NCBI GenBank assembly: GCA_003511125.1
Contig: DOJV01000026.1
Location: forward strand, 38,537-63,764
Direction of reading: 5' to 3'
DNA from: Candidatus Uhrbacteria bacterium
GTDB taxonomy: Bacteria > Patescibacteriota > Patescibacteriia > UBA9934 > GWF2-40-263
Length of the DNA: 25,228 nucleotides
The notes under the pieces: generated by a model
The model's database searches: none
The model's input: the letters and a program-made list of their open reading frames with translations, nothing else
Told to the model about the DNA's origin: nothing
Translations under genes and position numbers: made by a program
In this document: positions 8,466 through 15,753 of the stretch, in pieces
Numbering within the stretch: the first letter of the stretch is position 1
How the letters are laid out: every line of letters begins with the position of its first letter

Positions 8466-8933
8466 CTACACGCCTTCGTGGACATTAATAGTTTTACCTT
8501 TTGGTAAACAAACAATGGCTTTCTTTCTTAATTTTTGTTTGCCGTGAAAACGACCAAAACGAACTGGTTCGCGACGAACATTTTGAATTTTCACCTTGAC
8601 TGGTTTGACTCCATAGACTGCCTCAACAGCTTCGGCCACCTGTAAACGATTAGCTTTTGGATTAACTTCGAAAATATACTGACCAGAAGAAGCTAAAACA
8701 GCTGACTTTTCGGTGACCAAAGGGTGAAACAAAATTCTGGACAAAACGTCGGGAATGATTTTTTTGGAAGCCTTAGTCGCGGGTTTGTCTTTTTTATCAG
8801 CCGACTCAACAGATTTTTTTTCAATTTTAGTTTTGGACTTTGCGGCTTTTTTTTCGGCAGTTTCAATAACCGGAACGGCCTGGCCTTCCAATTCTTGTTC
8901 TTTTTGATTCTTGAAGCGATCTAAAAATCCCAT
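8466..8933 (-). CDS. rplW: 50S ribosomal protein uL23 with long N-terminal extension
   Basis: uL23 at the tunnel exit is the docking site for trigger factor, SRP and SecYEG. The conserved core begins at about residue 60 (DVLSRILFHPLVTEKSAVLA) and ends GKTINVHEGV. Before it are about 58 extra residues: an amphipathic start MGFLDRFKNQKE, an acidic stretch, then a Lys/Ala/Ser linker. E. coli L23 is 100 residues, this one 155. The ATG at 8933 follows the rplD stop by 5 bp, which favours this start over internal ones. The start resembles N-terminal amphipathic membrane-binding helices; that is only a resemblance. Confidence 0.94.
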   Translation of the reverse strand: MGFLDRFKNQKEQELEGQAVPVIETAEKKAAKSKTKIEKKSVESADKKDKPATKASKKIIPDVLSRILFHPLVTEKSAVLASSGQYIFEVNPKANRLQVAEAVEAVYGVKPVKVKIQNVRREPVRFGRFHGKQKLRKKAIVCLPKGKTINVHEGV

Positions 8934-8938
8934 ATCAT

Positions 8939-9568
8939 TTATTTGGTATAAGTCTTTTCCAAAATCTCGATAGCGGCTTTTGAAACGACAACTGTATCGT
9001 TATTTAAAACATCGAGCAGATTTAAACTCTTGGCCGAGACAGGATTAATACCAACGATATTTCGCACGGCTTTTGGAGTTAATTTATTTTCTGATTCAAT
9101 AACCACTAAAGTTTTTCTGCCGAGCGGTAATTTTTTCAACATGGCTGAAGCGACTTTGGTTTTTGCTTCTGGCAAAACCAAGGAGTCTATAACCAATAAT
9201 TTTCCGTTGGCAACTTTGTCGGACAAAGTCATGGCCAAAGCCTTACGGCGTTCAACACGGTTGATTTTTAAACAAAAATTACGTTCATTGGTTGGGCCAA
9301 AAGTAATACCGCCACCGACCCAAATTGGTGAACGCCTGGAACCGTGACGAGCCTGACCAGTACCTTTTTGTTTCCAAGGTTTTCTACCACCGCCACGAAC
9401 CTCACCCCGGCCTTTGGTGTGGGCTAAAACTTGTCTGGTATTGGCCTCGTAGGCCACCACGGCACGATGAATAAAAGCTGGGTCGATTTTAACTCCAAAA
9501 AGTGTAGAGTTAAGTTCCAACTCTCCAACAGCCAAACCTTCCTGGTTGTACAACTTTACTTTTACCAT
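8939..9568 (-). CDS. rplD: 50S ribosomal protein uL4
   Basis: uL4 lines the exit tunnel and, in E. coli, represses its own S10 operon. The 209-residue product has the extended-loop sequence KGRGEVRGGGRKPWKQKG and RHGSRRSPIWVGGG (about residues 53-85), then KALAMTLSDK and the C-terminal Rossmann-like half. Its ATG overlaps the end of rplC by 7 nt, consistent with translational coupling. Confidence 0.97.
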   Translation of the reverse strand: MVKVKLYNQEGLAVGELELNSTLFGVKIDPAFIHRAVVAYEANTRQVLAHTKGRGEVRGGGRKPWKQKGTGQARHGSRRSPIWVGGGITFGPTNERNFCLKINRVERRKALAMTLSDKVANGKLLVIDSLVLPEAKTKVASAMLKKLPLGRKTLVVIESENKLTPKAVRNIVGINPVSAKSLNLLDVLNNDTVVVSKAAIEILEKTYTK

Positions 9569-10182
9569 ATCAATTTGCCTTCACGGGCTTGAATAAGAAT
9601 CAAAGTTCCGCGAGCTCCGGGAACCGCACCTTTAACAGCCAAAATATTCTTTTCCGGATCAACCGAAACAATTTCTAGATTTTTAACAGTAACGCGATCA
9701 TCACCCATATGCCCAGGCATTTTTTTACCTTTAGCAACCGGGCCTTGGCGACGTGAAGCAATAGAACCAGGCATACGCAACTGGTCTTTGTGGCCATGCG
9801 AAGCCGGCGAACCGTGAAAACCATGGCGTCTGACCACACCTTGAAAGCCTTTACCTTTTGAGGTTCCGACCACGTCAATTTTATCGCCCGGTTCAAAAAT
9901 CGAAACCTCGATTTTATCGCCGCGGTTTAAATCGGTGGAGTCAACACGAAATTCGCGAAGCGTGGAAAATAAAGGTAGGTCCTTTAAATGTCCGGCCTCG
10001 GGTTTATTTAAACCCTTGGCTTCGTCGCTACCAATCTGAACGGCGACATAACCATCTTTTTCCGTGTTTCTAACCTGGGTAACCACGCAAGGCGCAGCCT
10101 TAACCAAGGTGACGGGTACAACAGTACCATCGTCACGGAAATGTTGGGTCATCTCAATTTTTCTTCCAATAATGAATTTCAT
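9562..10182 (-). CDS. rplC: 50S ribosomal protein uL3
   Basis: uL3 is an early assembly protein that reaches the peptidyl-transferase centre. The 206-residue product begins MKFIIGRKIEMTQHF and has the signature GKGFQGVVRRHGFHGSPASH (about residues 111-130) with SRRQGPVAKGKKMPGHMG after it. It is separated from rpsJ by an unusually long 250-bp spacer, whereas every other junction in this operon is under 20 bp; the spacer carries predicted RNA structure. Confidence 0.98.
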   Translation of the reverse strand: MKFIIGRKIEMTQHFRDDGTVVPVTLVKAAPCVVTQVRNTEKDGYVAVQIGSDEAKGLNKPEAGHLKDLPLFSTLREFRVDSTDLNRGDKIEVSIFEPGDKIDVVGTSKGKGFQGVVRRHGFHGSPASHGHKDQLRMPGSIASRRQGPVAKGKKMPGHMGDDRVTVKNLEIVSVDPEKNILAVKGAVPGARGTLILIQAREGKLIW

Positions 10183-10432
10183 ACTTTTCCGGCATCTAAC
10201 TTAAAAGCCAGAAGTTAAAAGCGATGTATTTTTCACACAAATAAAATGGCGTGTAATTTCGCTTGCAACTTCTAGCCTTCAACTAACAAAGGCGCGTTGT
10301 ATCTTAAAGTATTAAAAGGTTTGGCCTCGCTTATTTTGACTCTTGTAAGCTACAGGAAGGTTTTCGTGGTCAGTGATTTTTGAAATTCTCACGAACTTTC
10401 TTCCCCGTTACTTAAATCAATTGTGATCTTTA
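10183..10432 (-). promoter_or_regulatory. Structured 250-nt leader between rpsJ and rplC
   Basis: No coding region is visible here. Two inverted repeats stand out. Arms at 10207-10223 and 10260-10276 pair over 17 positions in the RNA with two G-U pairs and one mismatch, enclosing a 36-nt loop, and lie about 25 nt upstream of the rplC ATG. A second, weaker one has arms TTCGTG (10363-10368) and CACGAA (10390-10395). A conserved spacer of this size inside a tightly packed ribosomal operon suggests a regulatory leader, processing site or internal promoter. It does not resemble the E. coli S10 leader in position, which precedes rpsJ. Confidence 0.5.
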
Positions 10433-10768
10433 TTACATTTTTACCTCGATGTCTACGCCAGCCGGAAGATTCAAGCTCATCATGGAATCCATGGTGCGTT
10501 CGCTGGGATCGAGAATATCAATCAAGCGTTTGTGAACGCGCATTTCGTACTGCTCGCGAGCATCTTTGTAGACAAAAGTCGAGCGGTTGACCGTGTACTT
10601 CCTTTTTTCTGTAGGAAGTGGGATTGGTCCCAAAACTCGAGCCCCGGTGCGCTCGGCAGTTCGCATAATGGTTTGAGCCGCCTGGTCTATAATCTTGTGA
10701 TCATAGGCACGAATCTTGATACGGATCCGTTGACGGACTTCTTCAGTTTTCTCGATAGCATTAGACAC
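10433..10768 (-). CDS. rpsJ: 30S ribosomal protein uS10
   Basis: uS10 (NusE) is in the 30S head and also in antitermination complexes with NusB. The core [37 protein letters not shown] and [15 protein letters not shown] is diagnostic. The start is GTG at 10768, with a short extra N-terminus of about 13 residues; no nearer ATG is available before the core. The product is 111 residues against 103 in E. coli. It is the first ribosomal gene after tuf. Confidence 0.97.
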   Translation of the reverse strand: MSNAIEKTEEVRQRIRIKIRAYDHKIIDQAAQTIMRTAERTGARVLGPIPLPTEKRKYTVNRSTFVYKDAREQYEMRVHKRLIDILDPSERTMDSMMSLNLPAGVDIEVKM

Positions 10769-10792
10769 AGAGTTTAAAAAAGATCACGAGAT

Positions 10793-10860
10793 GTCCTGTC
10801 CGTAATTCGTCCGTAGAAACGCCCAACCAGGGCGTCTCTACGGACTCGAACGGACCGGAC
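10793..10860. repeat. Long palindromic (MITE/REP-like) element between tuf and rpsJ
   Basis: The inner arms TCCGTAGAAACGCCC (10810-10824) and GGGCGTCTCTACGGA (10830-10844) pair with one mismatch around a 5-nt loop. Outer arms (10793-10809 and 10845-10860, GTCCTGTCCGT against ACGGACCGGAC) extend the palindrome to 68 bp. There is no T run immediately beside it, so it is not a classic terminator, although it could end or pause transcription. GTAGAGACGCCC-type palindromes are common dispersed non-autonomous repeats in other bacteria; no second copy is in this window. Confidence 0.6.
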
Positions 10861-10869
10861 AAAATTTTG

Positions 10870-12060
10870 TTATTTGATAATTTTGGTTACCGCACCAGCA
10901 CCGACAGTTTTACCGCCTTCACGGATGGCAAAGCGTTGATTTTGTTCGAGGGCGACTGGTTGAATAAGCTTGACAGTTAAAGTAATAGTGTCACCAGGCA
11001 TGATCATTTCGGTACCTTCTGGAAGTACGAGTTCGCCAGTGACATCGGTGGTACGAATGTAGAACTGTGGCTTGTAGCCATTGAAGAAAGGCTTGTGACG
11101 GCCACCTTCTTCTTTAGACAAGGCATAGATTTGCGCTTCAAACTCGGTGTGAGGAGTAACCGAACCAGGTTTGGCTAAAACCATACCACGCTCGATGTCT
11201 TCTTTTTTAACACCACGAAGCAGCAAACCGGCGTTATCGCCAGCCCGACCTTCTTGCAAAGACTTGTTAAACATTTCGATACCGGTAACAACAGTTTTTG
11301 AAGTTTCTGGTCTCAAACCAATAATTTCGACATCTTCGTTAATATGAATTTCTCCACGTTCAATACGACCAGTAGCCACGGTTCCACGACCTTCAATTGA
11401 GAAGACGTCTTCGACAGCCATAAGGAACGGTTTGTCGATTTCACGAACCGGTTCTGGAACAAAGGTGTCCAAAGCATCGATTAAATCCATGATTGGTTTT
11501 ATAGCAGCCTCGTCAGTGGGTTTTTCTAGAGCTTTTAAGGCAGAACCACGGATAATTGGGGTGGTATCGCCCGGGAATTCATACTTCTTTAAAAGATCGC
11601 GAATTTCTTCTTCGACCAAGTCGAGAAGTTCTGGATCATCAACCATATCGACTTTGTTCATGAAAACAACAACCGAAGGTACACCAACTTGGCGAGCAAG
11701 AAGAATGTGTTCACGGGTTTGTGGCATTGGACCGTCGGCAGCAGAAACCACAAGAATTGCGCCGTCCATTTGGGCCGCACCAGTAATCATGTTTTTGATG
11801 TAGTCGGCGTGTCCTGGACAGTCAACGTGAGCATAGTGTCGTTTTTCAGACTCATACTCACAATGCGCGGTAGAAATGGTAATACCACGAGCTTTGGATT
11901 CAGGTGCCTTGTCTAGATCGGCGACACCTTTGTTTTGGGCGGCCAAGCCCTTACCACTGAGAACTGCCAAGATAGCAGCGGTCAATGTGGTTTTGCCGTG
12001 GTCAACGTGGCCAATAGTACCAACGTTAACGTGCGGTTTTGTGCGTTGAAATTCTGCCAT
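10870..12060 (-). CDS. tuf: Elongation factor Tu
   Basis: EF-Tu delivers aminoacyl-tRNA to the ribosomal A site in a GTP-dependent way. Visible motifs are G1 GHVDHGKT (residues 17-24), the switch-I RGITIS, G3 DCPGH, G4 NKVD and G5 GSAL, followed by domains 2 and 3 ending in [10 protein letters not shown] place the start at the ATG at 12060 ([15 protein letters not shown]), giving 396 residues as in other EF-Tu; an in-frame upstream ATG at 12120 would add 20 residues with no family counterpart. In the classic str operon tuf directly follows fusA; here about 7 kb separates them and tuf has its own promoter. Confidence 0.98.
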   Translation of the reverse strand: MAEFQRTKPHVNVGTIGHVDHGKTTLTAAILAVLSGKGLAAQNKGVADLDKAPESKARGITISTAHCEYESEKRHYAHVDCPGHADYIKNMITGAAQMDGAILVVSAADGPMPQTREHILLARQVGVPSVVVFMNKVDMVDDPELLDLVEEEIRDLLKKYEFPGDTTPIIRGSALKALEKPTDEAAIKPIMDLIDALDTFVPEPVREIDKPFLMAVEDVFSIEGRGTVATGRIERGEIHINEDVEIIGLRPETSKTVVTGIEMFNKSLQEGRAGDNAGLLLRGVKKEDIERGMVLAKPGSVTPHTEFEAQIYALSKEEGGRHKPFFNGYKPQFYIRTTDVTGELVLPEGTEMIMPGDTITLTVKLIQPVALEQNQRFAIREGGKTVGAGAVTKIIK

Positions 12061-12178
12061 ATATTCGGCTAAGTTTAGCGGCTCTGGTTGTAGTTGATCC
12101 GATCTCGAGGTTCGGACCATTTAAACCAAGAAAAACCGCGAAATAAAAAGTTTTTTCTTAATTTTTAATAGCGGCATT

Positions 12179-12207
12179 AGTTTAGCAAAAGCCCATAAAA
12201 ATTGCAA
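12179..12207 (-). promoter_or_regulatory. Probable tuf promoter
   Basis: In the tuf direction, TTGCAA (12202-12207) is separated by 17 bp from TAAACT (12179-12184). The predicted transcript leader to the ATG at 12060 is about 110 nt. The same GCTAAACTA context recurs at the rpmB promoter, and TAAACT also occurs next to two of the poly-G promoters in the island. Not experimentally shown. Confidence 0.55.
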
Positions 12208-12244
12208 GGGGTAAACCTTTCCACAGGAGGACTTTTTAAAAACC

Positions 12245-12892
12245 TTATTCAATTGGCTCTAAATAGAACTGTTCTTCGCCCAAATCTTCGCTAGACTTAT
12301 CTACGGATTTTTCTGAACTTTCTTGGCTAACCTCAGATATTTTTTGAGATTCGTTTTCTTCTTGAATTGGCGTAATTGTTGGTTCTTGAATAGTCGTTTC
12401 GGTTTCAACCGCAAACTTTTCCTCGACTATTTTCTGCTCTACGTCGCTAAAATTATTCACATCCCAGGTTTCCGAAGAACTTCCGGCCTCGGGCATAGCT
12501 GACCAAATATTTTTGGCTGCGGAAGAATCATTAACCGGCTCAAAAACTTCTGTTTTTTCTGGTGCAGAAAAATCGTTGGTCGAATCGTTTAAAACCTCGT
12601 TAGGAAAAGTCCAGTTTTTGCCGTCAAAATCCTCGTCTTTTTCAAAACAAGACTGACAATCACCATTACAGCTTTCGAAATCGCAACAATCGTCCAAATA
12701 TTCGTCTTCTTCGTCATCAAGATCACTATCTAACCACGGACTATCTGTTGGCGAAGCCGTGCGATCAGCAATTTTCTCGTAAGCATCAAGACCCATGAGG
12801 ACATAAGTGTCCTCTCCATTAGGGTCGGTAACGACCAAACGATCGCCAGTACGGCGGACAAGGTCTAAAAGACGCTGGAATTGATAATCCAT
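12245..12892 (-). CDS. Acidic protein with Phd/YefM-like N-terminus and a cysteine cluster (unknown function)
   Basis: I do not recognise a named family. The first 45 residues (FQRLLDLVRRTGDRLVVTD, then YVLMGLDAYEKI) read like the short beta-alpha module of Phd/YefM-type antitoxins, but no toxin gene is adjacent. Residues 50-90 are very acidic and hold Cys69, 70, 75, 79 and 82 (CCDFESCNGDCQSC), a possible metal site. The remaining 120 residues are low-complexity Glu/Ser/Thr-rich and probably disordered, ending EQFYLEPIE. The 215-residue product is encoded just upstream of tuf, with its own promoter. The antitoxin resemblance is weak. Confidence 0.75.
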   Translation of the reverse strand: MDYQFQRLLDLVRRTGDRLVVTDPNGEDTYVLMGLDAYEKIADRTASPTDSPWLDSDLDDEEDEYLDDCCDFESCNGDCQSCFEKDEDFDGKNWTFPNEVLNDSTNDFSAPEKTEVFEPVNDSSAAKNIWSAMPEAGSSSETWDVNNFSDVEQKIVEEKFAVETETTIQEPTITPIQEENESQKISEVSQESSEKSVDKSSEDLGEEQFYLEPIE

Positions 12893-12901
12893 ATTAAGCC
12901 C

Positions 12902-12930
12902 ATTTTGCTAGATTTGGGATTTGGTGTCAA
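12902..12930 (-). promoter_or_regulatory. Probable promoter of the acidic Cys-cluster gene
   Basis: A consensus -35 TTGACA (12925-12930) is followed after 17 bp by CAAAAT (12902-12907), about 10 bp before the ATG at 12892. The leader would be very short or absent. It lies just after the terminator that closes the accessory island, consistent with a fresh transcription unit starting here. Confidence 0.5.
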
Positions 12931-12967
12931 GCAGGACTCGGGTTGGTCAAATTTTGGAGGACGGACT

Positions 12968-12996
12968 TAAAAAACCGCCTTGAGAGGCAGTTTTTT
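12968..12996 (-). terminator. Terminator closing the island
   Basis: In the minus direction, AAAAAACTGCC and GGCGGTTTTTT pair around a 6-7 nt loop (one G-U), followed by T residues. It lies about 18 bp past the truncated gene ending at 13014 and resembles the hairpins of the other island units, but without the DnaA-box and poly-G part. Confidence 0.75.
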
Positions 12997-13013
12997 GCAA
13001 AAACATGATTTGA

Positions 13014-13240
13014 TTACAGTTTTTTAAATTCTTCTTCCAAAGACCCAAACGGGAAACCGAGTAATGTTTCAGCCGCCCGAATAATATGACCTCCTGTTCC
13101 ACTGCCACCACCTCGATAATTAAAAGCTCGACAGAATATAAAAGTCGTCTTTTTAATAAAATCTTTATCTTCAAGATTTCCACCAAGAACTTTCATCATA
13201 AAGACCAAATAAGTTATTTTCTGGAAAAGACTTACCGCCT
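13014..13240 (-). pseudogene. Truncated paralogue of the Gly-rich-motif protein at 15238-15729
   Basis: Directly after, and in frame with, the stop of the 344-residue gene, the sequence encodes a segment matching the C-terminal third of the 163-residue protein at 15238-15729. Both contain FCRAFNYRGGGSGTGG, HIIRAAETL and an ending like SLEKEFKGL. The N-terminal 100 residues are missing. Only a TTG (13208) or internal ATGs could start it, giving about 60 residues. The likeliest reading is a remnant 3' end left by recombination; expression as a short C-terminal-domain protein by reinitiation is possible. Confidence 0.7.
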
Positions 13241-14275
13241 TTATTTATATTGATCTCCAATAAGATCTTTTATTTGTTGCCTTTCCTCGTCTGAGCCTGC
13301 TTTTTCTAAAGCTTCGTCCAAAGCAGAAAGCCGCAATCTGCCATTTTCTGCATATACCAATCCGTATGATGAGTCGCCGAAATCTCTATAATGTCCAGGT
13401 GGTACGAATTTTAAGACCGCCAATCGTTCTGTGGTAGTCTTAGATTCTCCGAATTTTATTTTAAAAATTTCTTGCCAAGATTTAAAAATTTTATGTTGTT
13501 CTTTGGTGGCATGGTGACCGGATGTCCAACCCCAATACTGATATCCATTAGTTTCAACATTTGGAGCGTCTTTAAGAATATCTTTAAAATCCTCAAGAGA
13601 TTTTGCTGTTTGGATCTTCTCATCTATCAGATCGGACCATTTTTTTCGAATCGTTACTAATGCCGGATAAAGATCAGTTCTTTGGCTTGGTTCACAACGC
13701 GCTAAAACTTTTTTAAATTCATCTACTGATTTCGCTTCTTCCGCCAAAGGCAACAAAAGTTCCCTCCACTTGTTATGTATTTCTACATATAACTCCGTAA
13801 AATTTTTCTGACCAATAATTTTTCTAAGGTTAAAAGTTTCAAAAGTTCTTCCTGTATCACGATCATACCCGTAACCAACACAAAAATCTGAGAAAAAACT
13901 TTTATAGACTTTTGTTCCTTTTAAATCTTCAACGGAAATAAGGGTTGAAATGGCTTCAAGTGACAACTGTTTAATTCTTTCTGTAATTATGGTCAAAAAT
14001 TTTTCACCACCAAGCACGTTTGGGAAAAAACTTCCGCTCCGTTTTTTTATTGCAAGCAAAAAAGTTTTTAATTCTTCAAGACCGGAAATTGAATTAACTA
14101 TATCTGAAATGTTCTGCTCTGGTATTTCCTTATTCGTCAAACGATCAAACCTACCAGGTTGTTTAAAAATTTCCAAAAGATCTACTGCTGTTCTTACACC
14201 GGAAAGTTCCTCAAATATAGACTCTGCATCTTTTTGGCTTGTTTCATTAAAAAGCCCTTGTGTTTCTGGCGACAT
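13241..14275 (-). CDS. Unrecognised 344-residue helical-repeat protein, island unit A
   Basis: No family is recognised. The product is soluble and mostly helical, without signal peptide or membrane segment. Short related segments recur: SGLEELKTFLLAIK, KSVDEFKKVLARC and KSLEDFKDILKDA, spaced irregularly, which suggests divergent helical repeats. A Trp/Tyr/His-rich patch (YQYWGWTSGHHATKEQHK) falls between the last two repeats and GHYRDFGDSSYGLVY follows. The start at 14275 lies about 30 bp after the -10-like TAAACT of poly-G promoter A. The truncated paralogue follows in the same unit. Confidence 0.75.
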   Translation of the reverse strand: MSPETQGLFNETSQKDAESIFEELSGVRTAVDLLEIFKQPGRFDRLTNKEIPEQNISDIVNSISGLEELKTFLLAIKKRSGSFFPNVLGGEKFLTIITERIKQLSLEAISTLISVEDLKGTKVYKSFFSDFCVGYGYDRDTGRTFETFNLRKIIGQKNFTELYVEIHNKWRELLLPLAEEAKSVDEFKKVLARCEPSQRTDLYPALVTIRKKWSDLIDEKIQTAKSLEDFKDILKDAPNVETNGYQYWGWTSGHHATKEQHKIFKSWQEIFKIKFGESKTTTERLAVLKFVPPGHYRDFGDSSYGLVYAENGRLRLSALDEALEKAGSDEERQQIKDLIGDQYK

Positions 14276-14306
14276 AAATTTTTAATTGATTAATTAATTC
14301 ATTCTT

Positions 14307-14350
14307 AGTTTACCCCCCCCCGTAAAATTTCAACTTTTTATGTGGATAAC
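14307..14350 (-). promoter_or_regulatory. Poly-G promoter block A (DnaA box, -35, 9 G, -10)
   Basis: In the sense direction: GTTATCCACA (14341-14350), TTGAAA (14328-14333), a run of 9 G (14313-14321) and TAAACT (14307-14312). The -35/-10 spacer is 15 bp and consists mostly of the G run. The unit's ATG is at 14275. The block is one of five near-identical copies in the island. Promoter function is inferred. Confidence 0.6.
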
Positions 14351-14380
14351 AAAAAACCGCCGGATTTTGGGCGGTCTTTT
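14351..14380 (-). terminator. Terminator of island unit B
   Basis: Stem ACCGCC/GGCGGT with an 8-nt loop, followed in the minus direction by six T, immediately after the stop of the gene at 14383. It directly abuts promoter block A of the next unit. Confidence 0.8.
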
Positions 14381-14382
14381 GT

Positions 14383-15123
14383 TCACACGGCATTTTTTTT
14401 TGCTTTCGAAGCGGCTTCTTGTATTTCCTCTGCGCGTTTTTCTTGGTAAAACTGTCTAAGTTCGATACTTTTATCAAGTTCTGCTTTACAATCTTTAATC
14501 GATTTGTCCGCATCCAACACTGTACTCAACAAAAATCGCGCACTTTCTGTTGCCACTATCCCATTGCTCAAAATTCTGTCAATGTTTCTAACATCTTCTT
14601 CTCTGGATTCTTCTTTTGTTGTTCGTTCTTTTGCAAGTTCTTTCCTTTCTTCGTAATCGGCTTCTCTTTCTTTAGAATAATCAAAATCTGGTAGCTTTTC
14701 ATACAATCTTTGACTATTACTTTTTTTCTCCGCTTCTAACCTTAACAAACGTTGTTCTACTATAGATTTAAGTTCGGCTATTGTTGTTTGATCGTGGATA
14801 CCAAAAAATTCTTCCCCCACAGCATCCATTGCCTCATCCATCTTGCCTTTTTCATCTTCCTTGTCTAATAGACCTTTCAGAAATTCACTGAGTGGTTTTT
14901 GTGATCTTATTCGTATTTCCATGTCCCGTTCTTGTCCTCGTCTTTTTTCGGCTTGTTCTTTTTCAAAAGCCTTCGGATCAACTGCAAGAACACGTTTTTC
15001 AAAGCCTTGTGCCGCTTTCTCTCGACGAGAAAACTCGGCGTCAGGAATTCCTTTGTTATCTGGATCGGGATGTTTAAATCTTTCTGGTGTAAAGGGTTTT
15101 TCTTCACGACGTCCAATTCCCAT
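14383..15123 (-). CDS. Unrecognised highly charged coiled-coil protein, island unit B
   Basis: The 246-residue product is rich in Glu, Lys and Arg and is predicted by eye to be largely helical/coiled coil (for example residues 115-180 and 200-246); it has no signal peptide or membrane segment. An N-terminal segment FEKRVLAVDPKAFEKEQAEK resembles LQEKRRKALDPETFLERFK in the 184-residue protein at 16194-16748. The gene ends in TGA at 14383. The ATG at 15123 lies 31 bp after the extended -10 of promoter block B. Function unknown. Confidence 0.75.
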   Translation of the reverse strand: MGIGRREEKPFTPERFKHPDPDNKGIPDAEFSRREKAAQGFEKRVLAVDPKAFEKEQAEKRRGQERDMEIRIRSQKPLSEFLKGLLDKEDEKGKMDEAMDAVGEEFFGIHDQTTIAELKSIVEQRLLRLEAEKKSNSQRLYEKLPDFDYSKEREADYEERKELAKERTTKEESREEDVRNIDRILSNGIVATESARFLLSTVLDADKSIKDCKAELDKSIELRQFYQEKRAEEIQEAASKAKKNAV

Positions 15124-15154
15124 AGAAATTAGTTAAAAGTTTTTAATTTATTCC

Positions 15155-15203
15155 AATATACCACCCCCCCCCCTGTAAAATTTCAACTTTTTATGTGGAT
15201 AAC
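15155..15203 (-). promoter_or_regulatory. Poly-G promoter block B (DnaA box, -35, 10 G, extended -10)
   Basis: In the sense direction: GTTATCCACA (15194-15203), TTGAAA (15181-15186), 10 G (15164-15173), then TGGTATATT, whose TATATT is at 15155-15160. The spacer to TATATT would be 20 bp, but the TGn in front makes an extended -10 that can work without a well-spaced -35. This is the longest G run and the most divergent copy. Confidence 0.55.
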
Positions 15204-15234
15204 AAAAAAGACCACTCGTGGTTGAGGTGGTCTT
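15204..15234 (-). terminator. Terminator of island unit C
   Basis: Stem AAGACCAC/GTGGTCTT with an 11-nt loop followed by T residues, 4 bp after the stop of the gene at 15238. The hairpin sequence is identical to the one after fusA (19091-19130). An alternative small hairpin, CCAC-TC-GTGG, is nested within it. Confidence 0.85.
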
Positions 15235-15237
15235 AAT

Positions 15238-15729
15238 TTATTTCTTTAAACCCTTAAATTCTTTTTCTAAAGATTCCGGCGAAAAACCGTACAATGTTTC
15301 GGCCGCTCGAATAATATGACCCCCAGTTCCGCTACCGCCACCACGATAATTAAAGGCTCGACAAAACCTAAAAGCCGTCTCTTTAACAAATTTCTCATCA
15401 ACAAGATTTCCACCGAGAGCTTTTATTATAAAGACTAAAACCGTTCCGACATTATCCAAATTGCCTATTCCGGCTTTTGTTATTGTTTCTGACAAATACC
15501 ACATTTCTTTATCAGAAAAATTTTGTTCCGATTTAAAAAGCTTTTTTGCGATTTCGACCAAAGAGACACCGGTCATCTGTGCGACGCTTTCTATTGTCTG
15601 AATTATTTTCGTCTCAGCTTTTCCAAATTCTTCCGGAGACACAAACTCGGTCTCCTTATTAAAGTTTGTTAATTGTAAACAAAGATCGTTTATTAGAATT
15701 TCTGATACTTCTATATTACTCTCTCTCAT
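15238..15729 (-). CDS. Unrecognised 163-residue protein with Gly-rich motif, second gene of island unit C
   Basis: No family is recognised. The N-terminal 100 residues are helical (for example KAETKIIQTIESVAQMTGVS preceded by EEFG); the C-terminal 60 carry the distinctive FNYRGGGSGTGGHIIRAAE and a final amphipathic segment. The C-terminal part is repeated as a truncated copy at 13014-13240, with clear nucleotide similarity, showing that this domain has been duplicated within the island. No signal or membrane segment. It starts 24 bp after the stop of the 114-residue gene and shares its promoter. Confidence 0.75.
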   Translation of the reverse strand: MRESNIEVSEILINDLCLQLTNFNKETEFVSPEEFGKAETKIIQTIESVAQMTGVSLVEIAKKLFKSEQNFSDKEMWYLSETITKAGIGNLDNVGTVLVFIIKALGGNLVDEKFVKETAFRFCRAFNYRGGGSGTGGHIIRAAETLYGFSPESLEKEFKGLKK

Positions 15730-15753
15730 AAATTACCTTTTTAAAAACTATTT

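Noticed and set aside
12061-12120. N-terminally extended EF-Tu starting at 12120
   Set aside because: The additional 20 residues have no counterpart in EF-Tu, and [15 protein letters not shown] at 12060 is the usual start.
13014-14275. Frameshifted single gene joining the 344-residue protein and the Gly-rich-motif remnant
   Set aside because: They are in the same frame separated by a stop codon, but the remnant matches the C-terminus of an unrelated island protein, so fusion by a single nonsense mutation is less likely than recombination.
14310-14513. 67-codon frame ending in Gly-Gly-Gly through the block A repeat
   Set aside because: It overlaps the 246-residue gene in another frame and reads through a terminator and promoter block; no independent support.
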